The position numbers were made by a program, and so were the translations under genes. The notes under the pieces were generated by a model. That model saw nothing but the letters and a program-made list of their open reading frames with translations, did not search any database and was not told where the DNA came from. From Rhodococcus sp. P1Y (GTDB taxonomy: Bacteria; Actinomycetota; Actinomycetes; Mycobacteriales; Mycobacteriaceae): a stretch of DNA of 64,000 nucleotides. Location of the stretch: the NCBI RefSeq assembly GCF_003641205.1, contig NZ_CP032762.1, positions 4,030,001 through 4,094,000 on the forward strand, read 5' to 3'. Shown piece by piece: positions 30,720-40,383 of this stretch; positions within the stretch are counted from its first letter, which is position 1, and every line of letters begins with the position of its first letter.

Positions 30720-33700
30720 CGTCCAGGACTGATCGGTGCTCGAGTGATGAGGGCGCGAACGCCTTCCCCGAGTTCGACAGCATCGACGCCGGGGTCACCG
30801 TCGACGAGCGTCAGCGCCAGGACTTCGCCCGCGATCAAGTCCCGGTGCGTATCGAGCCACTCTTGTCGGTCCGAAGGAACGGCGACCACGATGTCGATTC
30901 GATCCGACACGTCGAGTCCCAGGTTGCGACGCGCGTCCTGGAACTCGCGAATGCGGTCCTTGGCCCACCCTTCGGCTTCGAGCTCGGCGGTGACGCGGGA
31001 GTCGAGCACAACCAGACCGATGTTTCCCGGCAGCGCTGCCGTCGAATCCGGTTCGGCTGCAACCAGTTTGCGCGTGTACTCCGTGGGCAGCAGTTCGATG
31101 CCCGCCGCGACGACGGTCCCCGACTCGTCCTCGCTCCAGTCCCCCGACTTGACAGCCTTGATGACCTTCTGGACGTCCTTGCCGATACGAGGTCCCGCGG
31201 CACGCGCGTTGACGACGAGCTCGAACTTGCCGTGCACCGCCACGTCGTCGGTGAGATCGACCTTCTTGACGTTGACCTCGTCGGCGATGATGTCGGCGTA
31301 CGGACGCAGACGCTCGGCATCCTCGGCAGCGACCGTCACCTCGGGCAGCGGCAACCGCACGCGCAAGTTCTGCGCCTTACGAAGACCGAGCACCGCCCCA
31401 CACACGGTCCGAACCTCGTCCATCGCATCGACGAGTTCGGGATCCGACGGGAGGTCCTCGGCTGCAGGCCAATCTGTCAGGTGTACCGAACGCCCACCGG
31501 TCAGACCACGCCAGACGACCTCGGTCACCAGCGGGAGCAGCGGCGCGGCAATACGTGTGAGCACCTCGAGCACGGTGTGGAGCGTGTCGATCGCGTCGAC
31601 GTCCTCGCTCCAGAACCGCGACCGTGATCGGCGGACGTACCAGTTGGTCAAGGCATCGCAGAAGATCCGGAGTTCGTCGCACGCGCCGGCGATGTCGTTG
31701 CCTTCGAGCGCATCGGTGATCGCATCGCGGGTCGCCGAGAGCTTCGCCAGAACGTAGCGATCGAGCACGTTCGGCGAATCGGTGCGCCACGTCCCCGGCT
31801 TGGGCGCGTAGAGCTGCAGGAAGCTCCAGGCATTCCAGATCGGCAGCAGTGCCTGCCGCACTCCCTCGCGGATGCCCTGCTCGGTGACGATGAGGTTGCC
31901 GCCGCGCAGGATCGGGGACGACATCAGGAACCACCGCATGGCATCGGAGCCGTCGCGGTCGAAGACCTCCTTGACGTCCGGGTAGTTACCCTTGGACTTG
32001 CTCATCTTCAGACCATCGTCACCGAGCACGATGCCGTGTGCCGCAACGGTTTTGAACGCAGGTCGATCGAAGAGCGCGGTTGCCAACACGTGCAGCGTGT
32101 AGAACCATCCGCGCGTCTGACCGTTGTACTCCACGATGAAGTCACCCGGATTGTGCGTGTGGAACCACTCTTCGTTCTCGAATGGAAAGTGCACCTGCGC
32201 GTACGGCATGGACCCGGACTCGAACCAGCAGTCGAGCACCTCCGGCACCCGGCGCATAGTGGATCTTCCCGTCGGATCGTCGGGGTTCGGACGGGTCAGA
32301 TCGTCGATGTACGGTCGGTGAAGATCGTCCGGGCGGACGCCGAAGTCACGCTCCAGCTCGTCGAGACTGCCGTACACGTCGAGCCGCGGGTACTCGGGGT
32401 CGTCGGACGTCCACACCGGAATGGGGCTGCCCCAGTACCGGTTTCGACTGATGTTCCAGTCACGCGCGCCTTCGAGCCACTTGCCGAACTGGCCGTCCTT
32501 GATGTGTTCGGGAACCCAGGTGATCTGCTGGTTGAGCTCCACCATGCGATCACGGAACTTCGTCACGGCGACGAACCACGAGGGCACCGCCATGTAGATC
32601 AGCGGTTGACCGCTGCGCCAACTGTGCGGATACGAGTGTTCGATGGTTTCGTGACGCAGGAGTCGGCCCGAGGCCTTGAGATCTTTGATGATGACGGGAT
32701 TGGCGTCGAACACCATAAGGCCCTCGTATGGCGGGACGAGGGACGTGAACTTGCCGCCTGGATCGAGGGGCTGCACTACCTCGATACCGTTGGCAGTCGC
32801 GACGTCCATGTCCTCCTCACCGAATGCCGGTGCGAGGTGGACGATTCCGGTGCCGGAATCGGTGGTGACGTAATCGGCCTGCAACACCCTGTGGGAATTC
32901 TCGTGTCCGATAAAGAAATCGAACGGCGGTGCGTACGAGAGGCCTACCAATTCCGCTCCCGTGTGCTCCGACAGAACTTCGGGCTGCTCGCCGAGCTCAC
33001 GCGAGTAGTGCGACAGGCGGGCCGCAGCGAGAACGTAGCGCTGATCGTCCGCGCCGCGGACCTGGACGTAGGCCACCTCGGGGTTGACTGCCATCGCGAG
33101 ATTGGAGGGCAAGGTCCACGGAGTCGTCGTCCAGATCAGAGCGTTCGCACCGTCGAGGGGCGAACCTGGCGCGGACAGCGGCATCGTGACCGTGACCGCG
33201 GGGTCCTGGCGCATCTTGTACGCGTCGTCGAGACGTGTTTCCTGGTTCGACAGAGGAGTCTGCTCGTACCAGCTGTACGGCAGTACTCGGTAGCCCTGGT
33301 AGATCAATCCCTTGTCGAACAAGGTCTTGAACGCCCACATGACCGACTCCATGAAGTCGAGGTCGAGGGTCTTGTAGTCGTTGTCGAAATCGACCCACCG
33401 GGCCTGGCGGGTGACGTAGTCCCGCCACTCGCCGGTGTACTGCAGCACGGACTGCTTGCAGTACGCGTTGAACTTGGCGAGTCCCATCTCGTCGATCTCG
33501 GACTTGTCCTTGATCCCGAGTTGTTTCTCGGCTTCGAGTTCGGCGGGCAAACCGTGACAGTCCCAACCGAAGCGCCGTTCGACCTTTCTGCCCCGCATGG
33601 TCTGGAACCTCGGTACAAGGTCCTTGACGTACCCGGTCAACAGGTGGCCGTAGTGCGGGAGGCCGTTGGCGAAGGGCGGACCGTCGTAGAAGACGAACTC

Positions 33701-33862
33701 CTCGGCACCTTCACGGTTGTCGATGCTCGCACGAAACGTGCTGTCAGCGGCCCACGCGTCGAGCACCTTCTTTTCGAGCTCGGGAAAGGACACACTTCCG
33801 GCTCTGGTGCCCGAGATGTCGACGAGCGGGTAAGAATCGCGATCGGGTGACGTAGTGCTCAT
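30716..33862 (-). CDS. ileS: Isoleucyl-tRNA synthetase
   Basis: Class I synthetase that charges tRNA-Ile, 1048 residues. The HIGH motif is [10 protein letters not shown] and the KMSKS loop is [12 protein letters not shown]. The size, the sequence around [10 protein letters not shown] and the C-terminal domain fit the actinobacterial, eukaryote-like (type 2) enzyme, a group often less sensitive to mupirocin; that is family knowledge, not shown here. The ATG at 33862 is chosen over an upstream ATG at 33898 because GGAGGAG lies 8 nt before it and because the leader between them forms the T-box sequestering helix. Confidence 0.95.
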   Translation of the reverse strand: MSTTSPDRDSYPLVDISGTRAGSVSFPELEKKVLDAWAADSTFRASIDNREGAEEFVFYDGPPFANGLPHYGHLLTGYVKDLVPRFQTMRGRKVERRFGWDCHGLPAELEAEKQLGIKDKSEIDEMGLAKFNAYCKQSVLQYTGEWRDYVTRQARWVDFDNDYKTLDLDFMESVMWAFKTLFDKGLIYQGYRVLPYSWYEQTPLSNQETRLDDAYKMRQDPAVTVTMPLSAPGSPLDGANALIWTTTPWTLPSNLAMAVNPEVAYVQVRGADDQRYVLAAARLSHYSRELGEQPEVLSEHTGAELVGLSYAPPFDFFIGHENSHRVLQADYVTTDSGTGIVHLAPAFGEEDMDVATANGIEVVQPLDPGGKFTSLVPPYEGLMVFDANPVIIKDLKASGRLLRHETIEHSYPHSWRSGQPLIYMAVPSWFVAVTKFRDRMVELNQQITWVPEHIKDGQFGKWLEGARDWNISRNRYWGSPIPVWTSDDPEYPRLDVYGSLDELERDFGVRPDDLHRPYIDDLTRPNPDDPTGRSTMRRVPEVLDCWFESGSMPYAQVHFPFENEEWFHTHNPGDFIVEYNGQTRGWFYTLHVLATALFDRPAFKTVAAHGIVLGDDGLKMSKSKGNYPDVKEVFDRDGSDAMRWFLMSSPILRGGNLIVTEQGIREGVRQALLPIWNAWSFLQLYAPKPGTWRTDSPNVLDRYVLAKLSATRDAITDALEGNDIAGACDELRIFCDALTNWYVRRSRSRFWSEDVDAIDTLHTVLEVLTRIAAPLLPLVTEVVWRGLTGGRSVHLTDWPAAEDLPSDPELVDAMDEVRTVCGAVLGLRKAQNLRVRLPLPEVTVAAEDAERLRPYADIIADEVNVKKVDLTDDVAVHGKFELVVNARAAGPRIGKDVQKVIKAVKSGDWSEDESGTVVAAGIELLPTEYTRKLVAAEPDSTAALPGNIGLVVLDSRVTAELEAEGWAKDRIREFQDARRNLGLDVSDRIDIVVAVPSDRQEWLDTHRDLIAGEVLALTLVDGDPGVDAVELGEGVRALITRAPISPGR

Positions 33863-34125
33863 TCTTCGGTCTCCTCCGTGCCGACCGTTCCCAGTCACGC
33901 GGAACGGTTCTTTTCAGCTTCGGCACGGGGACGACAACCGGCGTCACGGGACGCCGGTACCGCGGTACCACCCCGTTTGCATCGAGACTCGCATCGTTCG
34001 CGCGAACATCGACGCCACTCGCACAGCTGTGTCGGGCTTACCCGTCCGGTTCTACTGAGCGCGCACGCGCGCCGTTCTTCCGAAGACTCCCCGGTGATGG
34101 CCGGATCGCAGTCTGATTTTCAAGT
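33863..34125 (-). promoter_or_regulatory. Translational T-box riboswitch, isoleucine-specific, upstream of ileS
   Basis: The ileS leader has the parts of an actinobacterial T-box with ultrashort Stem I. Stem I is at 34113-34085 (GACT...AGTC and CCGG...CCGG arms) with an ATC specifier at 34098-34096, which is an isoleucine codon. The T-box bulge sequence TGGTACCGCG is at 33970-33961, where TGGT pairs with the tRNA ACCA end. A sequestering helix follows: CCGTGCCGA (33928-33920) pairs with TCGGCACGG (33884-33876), enclosing an inner ACCGTTCC/GGAACGGT stem and abutting the GGAGGAG ribosome site. There is no terminator, so control is at translation: uncharged tRNA-Ile should free the ribosome site. 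Confidence 0.92.
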
Positions 34126-34172
34126 ATCGCTCGTACAAGTCCACCGCTGATACTACGACAGCGTCACGCCGA

Positions 34173-34343
34173 CTACTGCTCGGGTGGCGGCCTTCGCCCC
34201 GTCAAGGCTCCTGCGAGAAGCAGGACCGCCCCGACGGCACACACTGCGATGCAACCCCAGGCCCAGAGAACCGAGCCCGTCATCAAGGCGATGACCAGCA
34301 GACCGAAGCCAACTCCCGCTGCACAGAGGGTCAGGACCAGCAC
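34173..34343 (-). CDS. Small membrane protein downstream of wag31
   Basis: A 56-residue frame with GTG 34343 preceded by GAGGAG. It encodes two close hydrophobic segments (VLVLTLCAAGVGFGLLVIAL and VLWAWGCIAVCAVGAVLLLAGAL) and a basic tail RRPPPEQ. It follows wag31 by 50 bp on the same strand. A small transmembrane gene also follows wag31 in mycobacteria (Rv2144c position), so this is probably a short relative. Unknown function. Confidence 0.6.
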   Translation of the reverse strand: MLVLTLCAAGVGFGLLVIALMTGSVLWAWGCIAVCAVGAVLLLAGALTGRRPPPEQ

Positions 34344-34392
34344 GCCGCTCCTCGTTCCGAATCCGCCTCGCGGCGATCGTCAGACCGGAGCT

Positions 34393-35250
34393 TCAGTTGT
34401 TGCCCTTGGCGTAGGACTGGCTGTATCCGGAGGACTGGTCGTTCTGGTTGAAACTGTCCGAACCGTTGTCGACCGGTAAAGCAGACGACCGGTTCTCCAG
34501 CTCCTCGAGCTGCGACTCCAGGTACGACTTTAGCCGCACGCGGTACTCGCGCTCGAACGTCTTGAGCTGCTCGATGCGACCTTCGAGCACGGACCGCTGC
34601 TCGTTGATCGTCGCCATGATCTCGGTGTGCTTGCGCTCGGCATCGGCCTGCAGAGCATCGGCCTTCTCTTTTGCCTGGCGAAGCTGCGTCTCGGAGCGAG
34701 TCTGTGCATCCGACAGCAACGAATCCGACTTCTGGCGAGCGTCCGACACCATAGCTTCGGACCGCGTACGCGCATCGGTGACCAGGCGCTCGGCGTTGGT
34801 GCGAGCATTACCGAGCAGCTGCTCGGATTCGGTCTTCGCGTCACTCGTGAGGCGATCGGCCATCTCCTGGGCGAGGCCGAGAATCTTGGCCGCCTGCATG
34901 TTGGAGTCGCCGCCCTGCGATGGGGCGGCAGCAGCGACGGGTGCAGGTGCGGGTGCAACAACCGGAGCCGGCTTGGGCGGCTCGACGGGCCGCTGCGGCT
35001 CGGGCGCCTTCTGCTGGACCGGAGCAGCCTGCTGCGGGCCACCCTGACGGACGGCGCTCTTGGCGTCGGCAAGCTCCTGGTCGAGCTCTCCGACCCGCTG
35101 TCGGAGGTCGGCGTTCTCTTCGATCAGTCGAGACAGCTCCTGCTCGACCAGGTCGAGAAAAGCGTCCACCTCGTCTTCGTTGTAGCCACGCTTACCGATA
35201 GGCGGCTTGCTGAACGCGACATTGTGCACATCAGCTGGAGTCAGCGGCAT
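34393..35250 (-). CDS. wag31: Polar growth protein Wag31/DivIVA
   Basis: Coiled-coil scaffold that collects at negatively curved poles and directs tip growth of the wall. The 285-residue protein has the N-terminal DivIVA domain ([42 protein letters not shown]) with the exposed membrane-binding region. A Pro/Ala/Gln-rich linker (residues about 75-112) follows, then a long coiled coil (about 120-255) and a Ser/Asn-rich tail. The linker length varies between genera. It is the last large gene of the dcw cluster. Confidence 0.95.
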   Translation of the reverse strand: MPLTPADVHNVAFSKPPIGKRGYNEDEVDAFLDLVEQELSRLIEENADLRQRVGELDQELADAKSAVRQGGPQQAAPVQQKAPEPQRPVEPPKPAPVVAPAPAPVAAAAPSQGGDSNMQAAKILGLAQEMADRLTSDAKTESEQLLGNARTNAERLVTDARTRSEAMVSDARQKSDSLLSDAQTRSETQLRQAKEKADALQADAERKHTEIMATINEQRSVLEGRIEQLKTFEREYRVRLKSYLESQLEELENRSSALPVDNGSDSFNQNDQSSGYSQSYAKGNN

Positions 35251-35410
35251 GGAAGGATCCCTTCACGCGTTTTAGGGCGGTAGAGCAAGCATTCAGTTAT
35301 ATCCCATTCCGCACGTACCGGAACAATCAAACTGTAACTGGCGTCCATTCTGTCACACCGGTCGCGCAGGTCGAGCGCGTCCCCGATGTCTTTCGGCAAG
35401 ATTGCCGTGT

Positions 35411-35698
35411 TCACGATCCCAGGCCTCGCACCACTGTCATCAGGATGAATACCCCGAACAGCAAAACCATGATCGACAAATCGAGTCGAACCCCACCGAG
35501 ATTGACCGGCGGAATCAGCCTTCGCAGCAGCTTGACGGGCGGATCGGTCACCGTGAATATTGCCTCGAGCAAAACCACGACGATTCCCGACGGGCGCCAA
35601 TCACGCGCGAATGTTCTGATGAATTCGACGATGATGCGGCCGATGAGCAGAAGCCAGAATATGAATAATATGAAGTAGATCACCGCGAACAAGGCCAC
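35411..35698 (-). CDS. YggT-family membrane protein
   Basis: A 95-residue protein with two membrane helices (LFAVIYFILFIFWLLLIGRII and LSIMVLLFGVFILMTVVRGLG) and the conserved loop VTDPPVKLLRRLIPPVNLGGVRLD that defines YggT. The exact role is unknown; the gene is a regular neighbour of sepF and divIVA in Gram-positive bacteria, pointing to division or envelope work. The 160 bp between it and wag31 probably carry the wag31 promoter, but no clear boxes were assigned. Confidence 0.9.
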   Translation of the reverse strand: MALFAVIYFILFIFWLLLIGRIIVEFIRTFARDWRPSGIVVVLLEAIFTVTDPPVKLLRRLIPPVNLGGVRLDLSIMVLLFGVFILMTVVRGLGS

Positions 35699-35799
35699 AG
35701 GTCATACTCTGCCCGAAAAGACCGGCCCGATCAAAGCGACCAGGTCAGAGGCCTGTCCGATTCGATCGAGCCGACGAAGGTCGTTTCTGGAACCAGTGA

Positions 35800-36471
35800 T
35801 CATTGCTGGCTGTAGAAGCCGGTCTCGGCGATGCGACGGCGTTCCTGAGGAGACACGTCGATGTCTGCAGGCGAGAGCAAGAACACCTTCGTGGCGACCT
35901 TGTCGAACGATCCGCGCAGGGCGAATGCCAGGCCTGCCGCGAAGTCGACGAGTCGCTTCGCATCGGCGTTGCTCATCTCGACGAGATCCATGATGACTGG
36001 AGTTCCGTCGCGGAACCGCTCCCCGATCGTCCGCGCCTCGCTGTAGTCACGTGGACGCAGTGTCGTGATCTTGGACAGGGGACCGCCGTCATCCACCACT
36101 GGGCTTCGCCTCGTTTCTGCGCGGACGTCCATCCGGGTGTCCACCGCAAGATTGCCTCGGGTGCTGGCGCCGCGGCCTGACATCGACGCAGGCCGCGCAG
36201 AGCGACCCCCGATCGGCGCGAGCGTCGGAGCCGAGCGGGGCGCTTCGTAATCGTCGTAGTCGTCGCCCAGATCCTCGACCTCGGCGCGTGAACTCCGACG
36301 AGAAGAGAACGACGGCTTCGAAAACTCGCGATCCCCACGGTCGTCGATATCTCCGTACGGGTCGCGCCCGCGGGAGGACCGATGCGAATCCGGCTCGTCG
36401 AGATAGTCGTCTTCGTAGTCCGCGAGCGGAACCATGCCGAAGTACGCCTTGAACTTGTGCAGGGTGCTCAT
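35800..36471 (-). CDS. sepF: Cell division protein SepF
   Basis: Membrane anchor for FtsZ in actinobacteria, which lack FtsA. The 223-residue protein has an N-terminal amphipathic membrane helix ([16 protein letters not shown]), a charged disordered linker rich in Asp/Arg/Ser, and the C-terminal SepF fold ([54 protein letters not shown]...[12 protein letters not shown]). The ATG 36471 follows GGAAGG by 8 nt and starts exactly at the conserved helix; the open frame continues upstream without homology. Confidence 0.94.
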   Translation of the reverse strand: MSTLHKFKAYFGMVPLADYEDDYLDEPDSHRSSRGRDPYGDIDDRGDREFSKPSFSSRRSSRAEVEDLGDDYDDYEAPRSAPTLAPIGGRSARPASMSGRGASTRGNLAVDTRMDVRAETRRSPVVDDGGPLSKITTLRPRDYSEARTIGERFRDGTPVIMDLVEMSNADAKRLVDFAAGLAFALRGSFDKVATKVFLLSPADIDVSPQERRRIAETGFYSQQ

Positions 36472-36482
36472 CGATCTGCCTT

Positions 36483-36544
36483 CCATCAGTCCTGTCATTC
36501 CGCAGGCTTCACTCCTGCAGTCCGGTCGTTCCGCAGGCTTCACT
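36483..36544. repeat. 31-bp tandem duplication just upstream of sepF
   Basis: Two adjoining 31-bp units (36483-36513 and 36514-36544) differ at four positions; the shared core is CCGCAGGCTTCACT on the plus strand. The proximal unit ends against the sepF ribosome site, so the duplication forms most of the yggS-sepF spacer. Confidence 0.75.
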
Positions 36545-36572
36545 TGCATGCCCTCGGCTCGCACCGTGTGTG

Positions 36573-37340
36573 TCAGTTGTGACTGGTGTGATCCGGAGAC
36601 TGTAATGGCGAGGTTATCGGCCTCGACCCGAGTATTGCGGTACCGACACGCACACAGGTCGATCCATGTCGCACTGCCGCTTCCAGGTCGCCCGTCATGC
36701 CTGCCGACAGTTCCGTCGCGCCCGGATGCTGTTGCACCAACGCGTCGTGAATCTCCTGCAAATCGGCGAACGCGGCGTCCGGATCGGCACCGAGCGGCGG
36801 AACGGCCATGAGCCCCGACAACCTCAGATTGTCCGCTCCTGCAACGAGATCGGCCAGCTCGCTCACGTCGTCGCGTTCGACTCCGCCACGATGAACGTCG
36901 CCGTCCAAGCTGACTTGAAGTATCACGTCCAGCGCGCTCGACCGAAATCCGTCGTCGACCGCTCGCGCAACCGCAGTCTGTAGTGCGTTGACGAGGCGTG
37001 CGCTGTCCACGGAATGAATGGACGACGCCCACCGCACAACCGATTTCGCCTTGTTGCGCTGCAGGTGCCCGATCATGTGCCACCGCACGTCTGCCGAGTC
37101 CAGCGTTCCCGCAAGCTCGTCGACTTTGCCCGACGCTTCTTGCTCACGCGACTCACCGAACTCCCGGCAGCCGAGGCCGTACAGAATTTCCACGTCGCTG
37201 GCCGGGAAGAATTTGGTCACCGGCAACAACGTGACGGCATCGTTGTCGCGGTGCGCTGCGGCGCAGGCTGCGGCCAGGCGCTCGCGAACCGAACTCAGCG
37301 CCGAGCTGATTCCCGCTGCCCTGTCATGCGAAGTGTTCAT
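36573..37340 (-). CDS. YggS/PLPBP pyridoxal phosphate homeostasis protein
   Basis: PLP-binding protein of the alanine-racemase-like fold that buffers free pyridoxal phosphate. The 255-residue protein has the PLP lysine in [13 protein letters not shown], then [29 protein letters not shown] and the C-terminal [27 protein letters not shown]. The ATG 37340 lies 8 nt after the pgeF stop; the longer frame to 37445 overlaps pgeF and lacks homology. It is a standard member of the ftsZ-pgeF-yggS-sepF block. Confidence 0.93.
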   Translation of the reverse strand: MNTSHDRAAGISSALSSVRERLAAACAAAHRDNDAVTLLPVTKFFPASDVEILYGLGCREFGESREQEASGKVDELAGTLDSADVRWHMIGHLQRNKAKSVVRWASSIHSVDSARLVNALQTAVARAVDDGFRSSALDVILQVSLDGDVHRGGVERDDVSELADLVAGADNLRLSGLMAVPPLGADPDAAFADLQEIHDALVQQHPGATELSAGMTGDLEAAVRHGSTCVRVGTAILGSRPITSPLQSPDHTSHN

Positions 37341-37348
37341 GTCACCAG

Positions 37349-38089
37349 TCAAGCAGGCTCGGTGTCCATCCAGATCACGCTGGCCAATCTGCCCGTCGGG
37401 GCGCCCCGTCGATGACTGAACAGCGTGCGGTCCTCGATGGTGCACCGTGGGTCGACAGCGATCGATGTGACGCCGGCCTCACGCAGTTGGCGTGCGATGC
37501 CTGCCCGGATGTCGAGACCCGGGGTTTTTCGGACTGTGGTGCTGGCACTGCCGGGGAGATGACGCTCGACGTCGGCCTGCATGTGTGCGGGAACTTCGTA
37601 CTGCCTCCCGCTTGCCGCAGGACCGAGGAACACTCCGATACGTCGGGGGTCAGCACCCTGAGCCACCATCGTCTCCAGCACCCGCGGGATGATTCCTATG
37701 CGTGCACCGACACGCCCGGCGTGTACAGCGGCGATGATGCCTGCCTCGTCGTCGGAGAGGAGCACCGGAACACAGTCTGCAGTGAGAACGACGAGCGCGA
37801 GATCACGCACCGAGGTGACGAGCGCATCCGTCAACTCGACGGGTTCGGCGGCGGGACCATCCACCACGGTCACCGACCTACCGTGTACCTGTTCCATCCA
37901 CACAAGGCGATCCGCCCCAACGCCGAGTTCACGTCCGAGGCGCTCTCGATTCGCGGCAACGGCCGCCGGCGCGTCGCCGACGTGGTCACCGAGATTGAAG
38001 CTGTCGAACGGGGGCGCCGAGACACCGCCTGCGCGCGTAGTGGTGACTCGGCGAACCCTGAAGCTCGACGCGGTGCTGCTCGAAGACAT
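37349..38089 (-). CDS. pgeF: PgeF/YfiH-family purine nucleoside phosphorylase-like protein
   Basis: A 246-residue member of the YfiH (DUF152, 'laccase domain') family. Family members act as purine nucleoside phosphorylase/adenosine deaminase or as peptidoglycan-editing factor removing misplaced amino acids from UDP-MurNAc. The metal and active-site motifs are WMEQVHGRSV, LTADCVPVLL, AAVHAGRVGARIGI and CTIEDRTLFSHRRGAPTGR. It begins 6 bp after ftsZ, consistent with a job linked to wall precursors. Confidence 0.9.
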   Translation of the reverse strand: MSSSSTASSFRVRRVTTTRAGGVSAPPFDSFNLGDHVGDAPAAVAANRERLGRELGVGADRLVWMEQVHGRSVTVVDGPAAEPVELTDALVTSVRDLALVVLTADCVPVLLSDDEAGIIAAVHAGRVGARIGIIPRVLETMVAQGADPRRIGVFLGPAASGRQYEVPAHMQADVERHLPGSASTTVRKTPGLDIRAGIARQLREAGVTSIAVDPRCTIEDRTLFSHRRGAPTGRLASVIWMDTEPA

Positions 38090-38095
38090 TCGTGA

Positions 38096-39325
38096 TCAGC
38101 GACGCATGAACGAGGGAACGTCGACGTCGTCTTCGCCGTCATCCTCGGTCACCGGGACGCGACGACCCGAGCTGCCCTGGCTACTCGATCCAGCGGCGGA
38201 ACTCGAGGACTGCAACGGCGGGAGACTGCTCCCCGAGCCGGCGCCAACCGGATCGCGGAACACGCTGCCGGACTCCGATGTGTCGGACGACCTCGACGAA
38301 GAAACCTCGCCCGAGCGTGCAGAACCGATGGAACTGCGCGAGGCACCTGGGGCTGCCTCGATGGGACGACGAGTCGGAGTCCCACCGTCGAAACCGGCCG
38401 CAATGACGGTCACCCGAACCTCGTCGCCGAGCGAATCGTCGATCACGGTGCCGAAGATGATGTTGGCGTCGATATGCGCCGCCTCCTGAACCAACGAAGC
38501 GGCTTCGTTGATCTCGAACAAACCGAGATCCGACCCGCCCGCGATGGACAAGAGCACGCCACGTGCGCCTTCCATCGACGCCTCGAGCAGCGGCGAGTTG
38601 ATTGCCGACTCGGCAGCCTTGATAGCCCGGCCTTCTCCCCTGGACGAACCGATGCCCATCAATGCACTTCCCGCACCGGACATCACGCCTTTGACGTCGG
38701 CGAAGTCGACGTTGATCAAGCCGGGCGTCGTGATGAGGTCGGTAATTCCCTGGACGCCGTTGAGCAGAACCTCGTCGGCGCTGCGGAACGCGTCCATGAG
38801 GCTCACTGCTGCGTCACCGAGCTGCAGGAGACGGTCGTTGGGGATGACGATGAGCGTGTCGCAGGACTCACGGAGCTGCTGGATCCCGGTATCGGCTTGT
38901 CCCCCGCGACGCTTTCCCTCGAAGGAGAACGGACGCGTCACGACTCCGACGGTCAAGGCACCGAGCTTGCGTGCGATGTTGGCCACGACGGGCGCACCAC
39001 CGGTGCCGGTGCCTCCGCCTTCGCCTGCCGTGACGAAGACCATGTCGGCACCCTTGAGGACCTCTTCGATCTCGTCCTTGTGGTCGTCGGCGGCTCGGCG
39101 GCCGACCTCCGGGTCGGCGCCTGCGCCCAATCCGCGCGTGAGTTCACGGCCGACATCGAGTTTGACGTCGGCGTCGCTCATCAGCAGTGCCTGGGCGTCG
39201 GTGTTGACCGCGATGAACTCGACTCCTTTGAGTCCCTGTTCGATCATGCGGTTGACCGCGTTAACGCCGCCGCCGCCGATGCCGACGACCTTGATTACGG
39301 CGAGGTAGTTGTGCGGGGGCGTCAT
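38096..39325 (-). CDS. ftsZ: Cell division GTPase FtsZ
   Basis: Tubulin homologue that forms the Z ring. The 409-residue protein has the nucleotide-binding [13 protein letters not shown], the tubulin signature GGGTGTG (residues 103-109), the T7 loop ([12 protein letters not shown]), a Ser/Gly-rich linker and the conserved C-terminal peptide [11 protein letters not shown], which docks SepF and other partners. It lies 227 bp downstream of ftsQ and has its own promoter, so it is probably read both from the long dcw transcript and separately. Confidence 0.98.
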   Translation of the reverse strand: MTPPHNYLAVIKVVGIGGGGVNAVNRMIEQGLKGVEFIAVNTDAQALLMSDADVKLDVGRELTRGLGAGADPEVGRRAADDHKDEIEEVLKGADMVFVTAGEGGGTGTGGAPVVANIARKLGALTVGVVTRPFSFEGKRRGGQADTGIQQLRESCDTLIVIPNDRLLQLGDAAVSLMDAFRSADEVLLNGVQGITDLITTPGLINVDFADVKGVMSGAGSALMGIGSSRGEGRAIKAAESAINSPLLEASMEGARGVLLSIAGGSDLGLFEINEAASLVQEAAHIDANIIFGTVIDDSLGDEVRVTVIAAGFDGGTPTRRPIEAAPGASRSSIGSARSGEVSSSRSSDTSESGSVFRDPVGAGSGSSLPPLQSSSSAAGSSSQGSSGRRVPVTEDDGEDDVDVPSFMRR

Positions 39326-39390
39326 TGGCTCTCGCCTTCCGTGGTTGTGTAGGTGTCGCTCTGTGCTGCCGATGATCGATCCAAAACTCT

Positions 39391-39422
39391 CAACCTAAAC
39401 CACAGGCTTAGAGTTATGTCAA
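39391..39422 (-). promoter_or_regulatory. ftsZ promoter with dyad in the spacer
   Basis: On the minus strand a perfect -35 TTGACA (39422-39417) is followed after 17 nt by TTTAGG (39399-39394), with TAGGTT as an alternative -10. The spacer holds the near-perfect dyad CTAAGCC-TGT-GGTTTAG (39413-39397). It lies about 70 bp upstream of the ftsZ ATG in the ftsQ-ftsZ gap. A regulator binding there would block RNA polymerase directly. Confidence 0.6.
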
Positions 39423-39552
39423 GTACTCGACGCTCGGAACGCTATGCACCGGCGCCTCGATGCGCCACTAGGCGCGCCGAGGACACCGAAAGATTTTGCG
39501 TGCGATCGAGATTTGCCCGGCTTCGGCCATGCCGTTCCAGCCGATCCGTTCG

Positions 39553-40383
39553 CTACTTCGTGGTCGGGAGGTCCGGACTCGACACGTCGAGGATCTGTCC
39601 CGGTTGAGACAACAGCGCAAGAGCCACAGCAGATTTCCGCTCGGATTTTCCACTGTCGCCCCACACGAGAATACGCCCGTCGACGAGTACCAGCGACACG
39701 TCCGACACAGAGTTCGCACGAACCTCTCCCACCTGATCGCGTAGTGGCGGAGGAAGCGAATCGAGCACGGCCAGTGCGCTTGTCGTGGCCGGGTCTCCTG
39801 GGATCGGATTCTCGGCGACCAGTCGAACCACGCCGAGCGGAGGAGGTGCGGTCGCGAAGTCGACCGCGTCCGAGTCCAGTAGATGCGTTCCGTCCGCCTC
39901 GTCGACGAACACGACCGGAACTCGCTCGACGACGGTTACCCTCACCGTCGAGGGGTACATCCGTTGCACGCGAACCGAAGCGAGCGCGGGAATCGCGGCC
40001 ACCCGCTGCGCCGCTGCACCTGCATCCACACGAACGAGCTTCTCCCCCAGCGGTATACCAAGTTCGGTAACCACCTGTTCCTCGGATACGGTCACTGCAC
40101 CGTCGACGTCGATGGTGCGCACGGTCAGAACAGGGCTGAGATACGCGACGGCGAAACCTCCAGCGATCAACGCCACGACCGACATCACGACGAGCACAGC
40201 GCGGCGGCGCGACCTCGACACCCGACGCCGTTCCTCTTCGCGCGCCTGACGGCGTGCCTCACGGTCGGAATCGGCCGGGGACGCACCGGCGGCGCCGACC
40301 TTCTCGGGGGCGGACCGGCGCGAGGATCGCGCCGTGGCATCGTCCGGGGTCGACCGTTTCGACCGCCCGGGACGCGAGCTCAC
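39553..40383 (-). CDS. ftsQ: Cell division protein FtsQ/DivIB
   Basis: Bitopic divisome protein that links early and late division proteins. The 276-residue protein has a long basic cytoplasmic N-terminus (about 60 residues), one membrane helix ([21 protein letters not shown]), the POTRA domain ([23 protein letters not shown]...[21 protein letters not shown]) and a beta domain. The GTG start overlaps murC by 4 nt (GTGA). Confidence 0.93.
   Translation of the reverse strand: MSSRPGRSKRSTPDDATARSSRRSAPEKVGAAGASPADSDREARRQAREEERRRVSRSRRRAVLVVMSVVALIAGGFAVAYLSPVLTVRTIDVDGAVTVSEEQVVTELGIPLGEKLVRVDAGAAAQRVAAIPALASVRVQRMYPSTVRVTVVERVPVVFVDEADGTHLLDSDAVDFATAPPPLGVVRLVAENPIPGDPATTSALAVLDSLPPPLRDQVGEVRANSVSDVSLVLVDGRILVWGDSGKSERKSAVALALLSQPGQILDVSSPDLPTTK

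Noticed and set aside
32036..33850. 604-codon plus-strand open frame opposite ileS
   Set aside because: Shadow of the ileS reading frame; no recognisable domain or ribosome site.
35251..35410. wag31 promoter at GATATAACT
   Set aside because: A TATAAC-like -10 is present near the middle of the gap, but no -35 at proper spacing could be fixed, so it is not listed as a feature.
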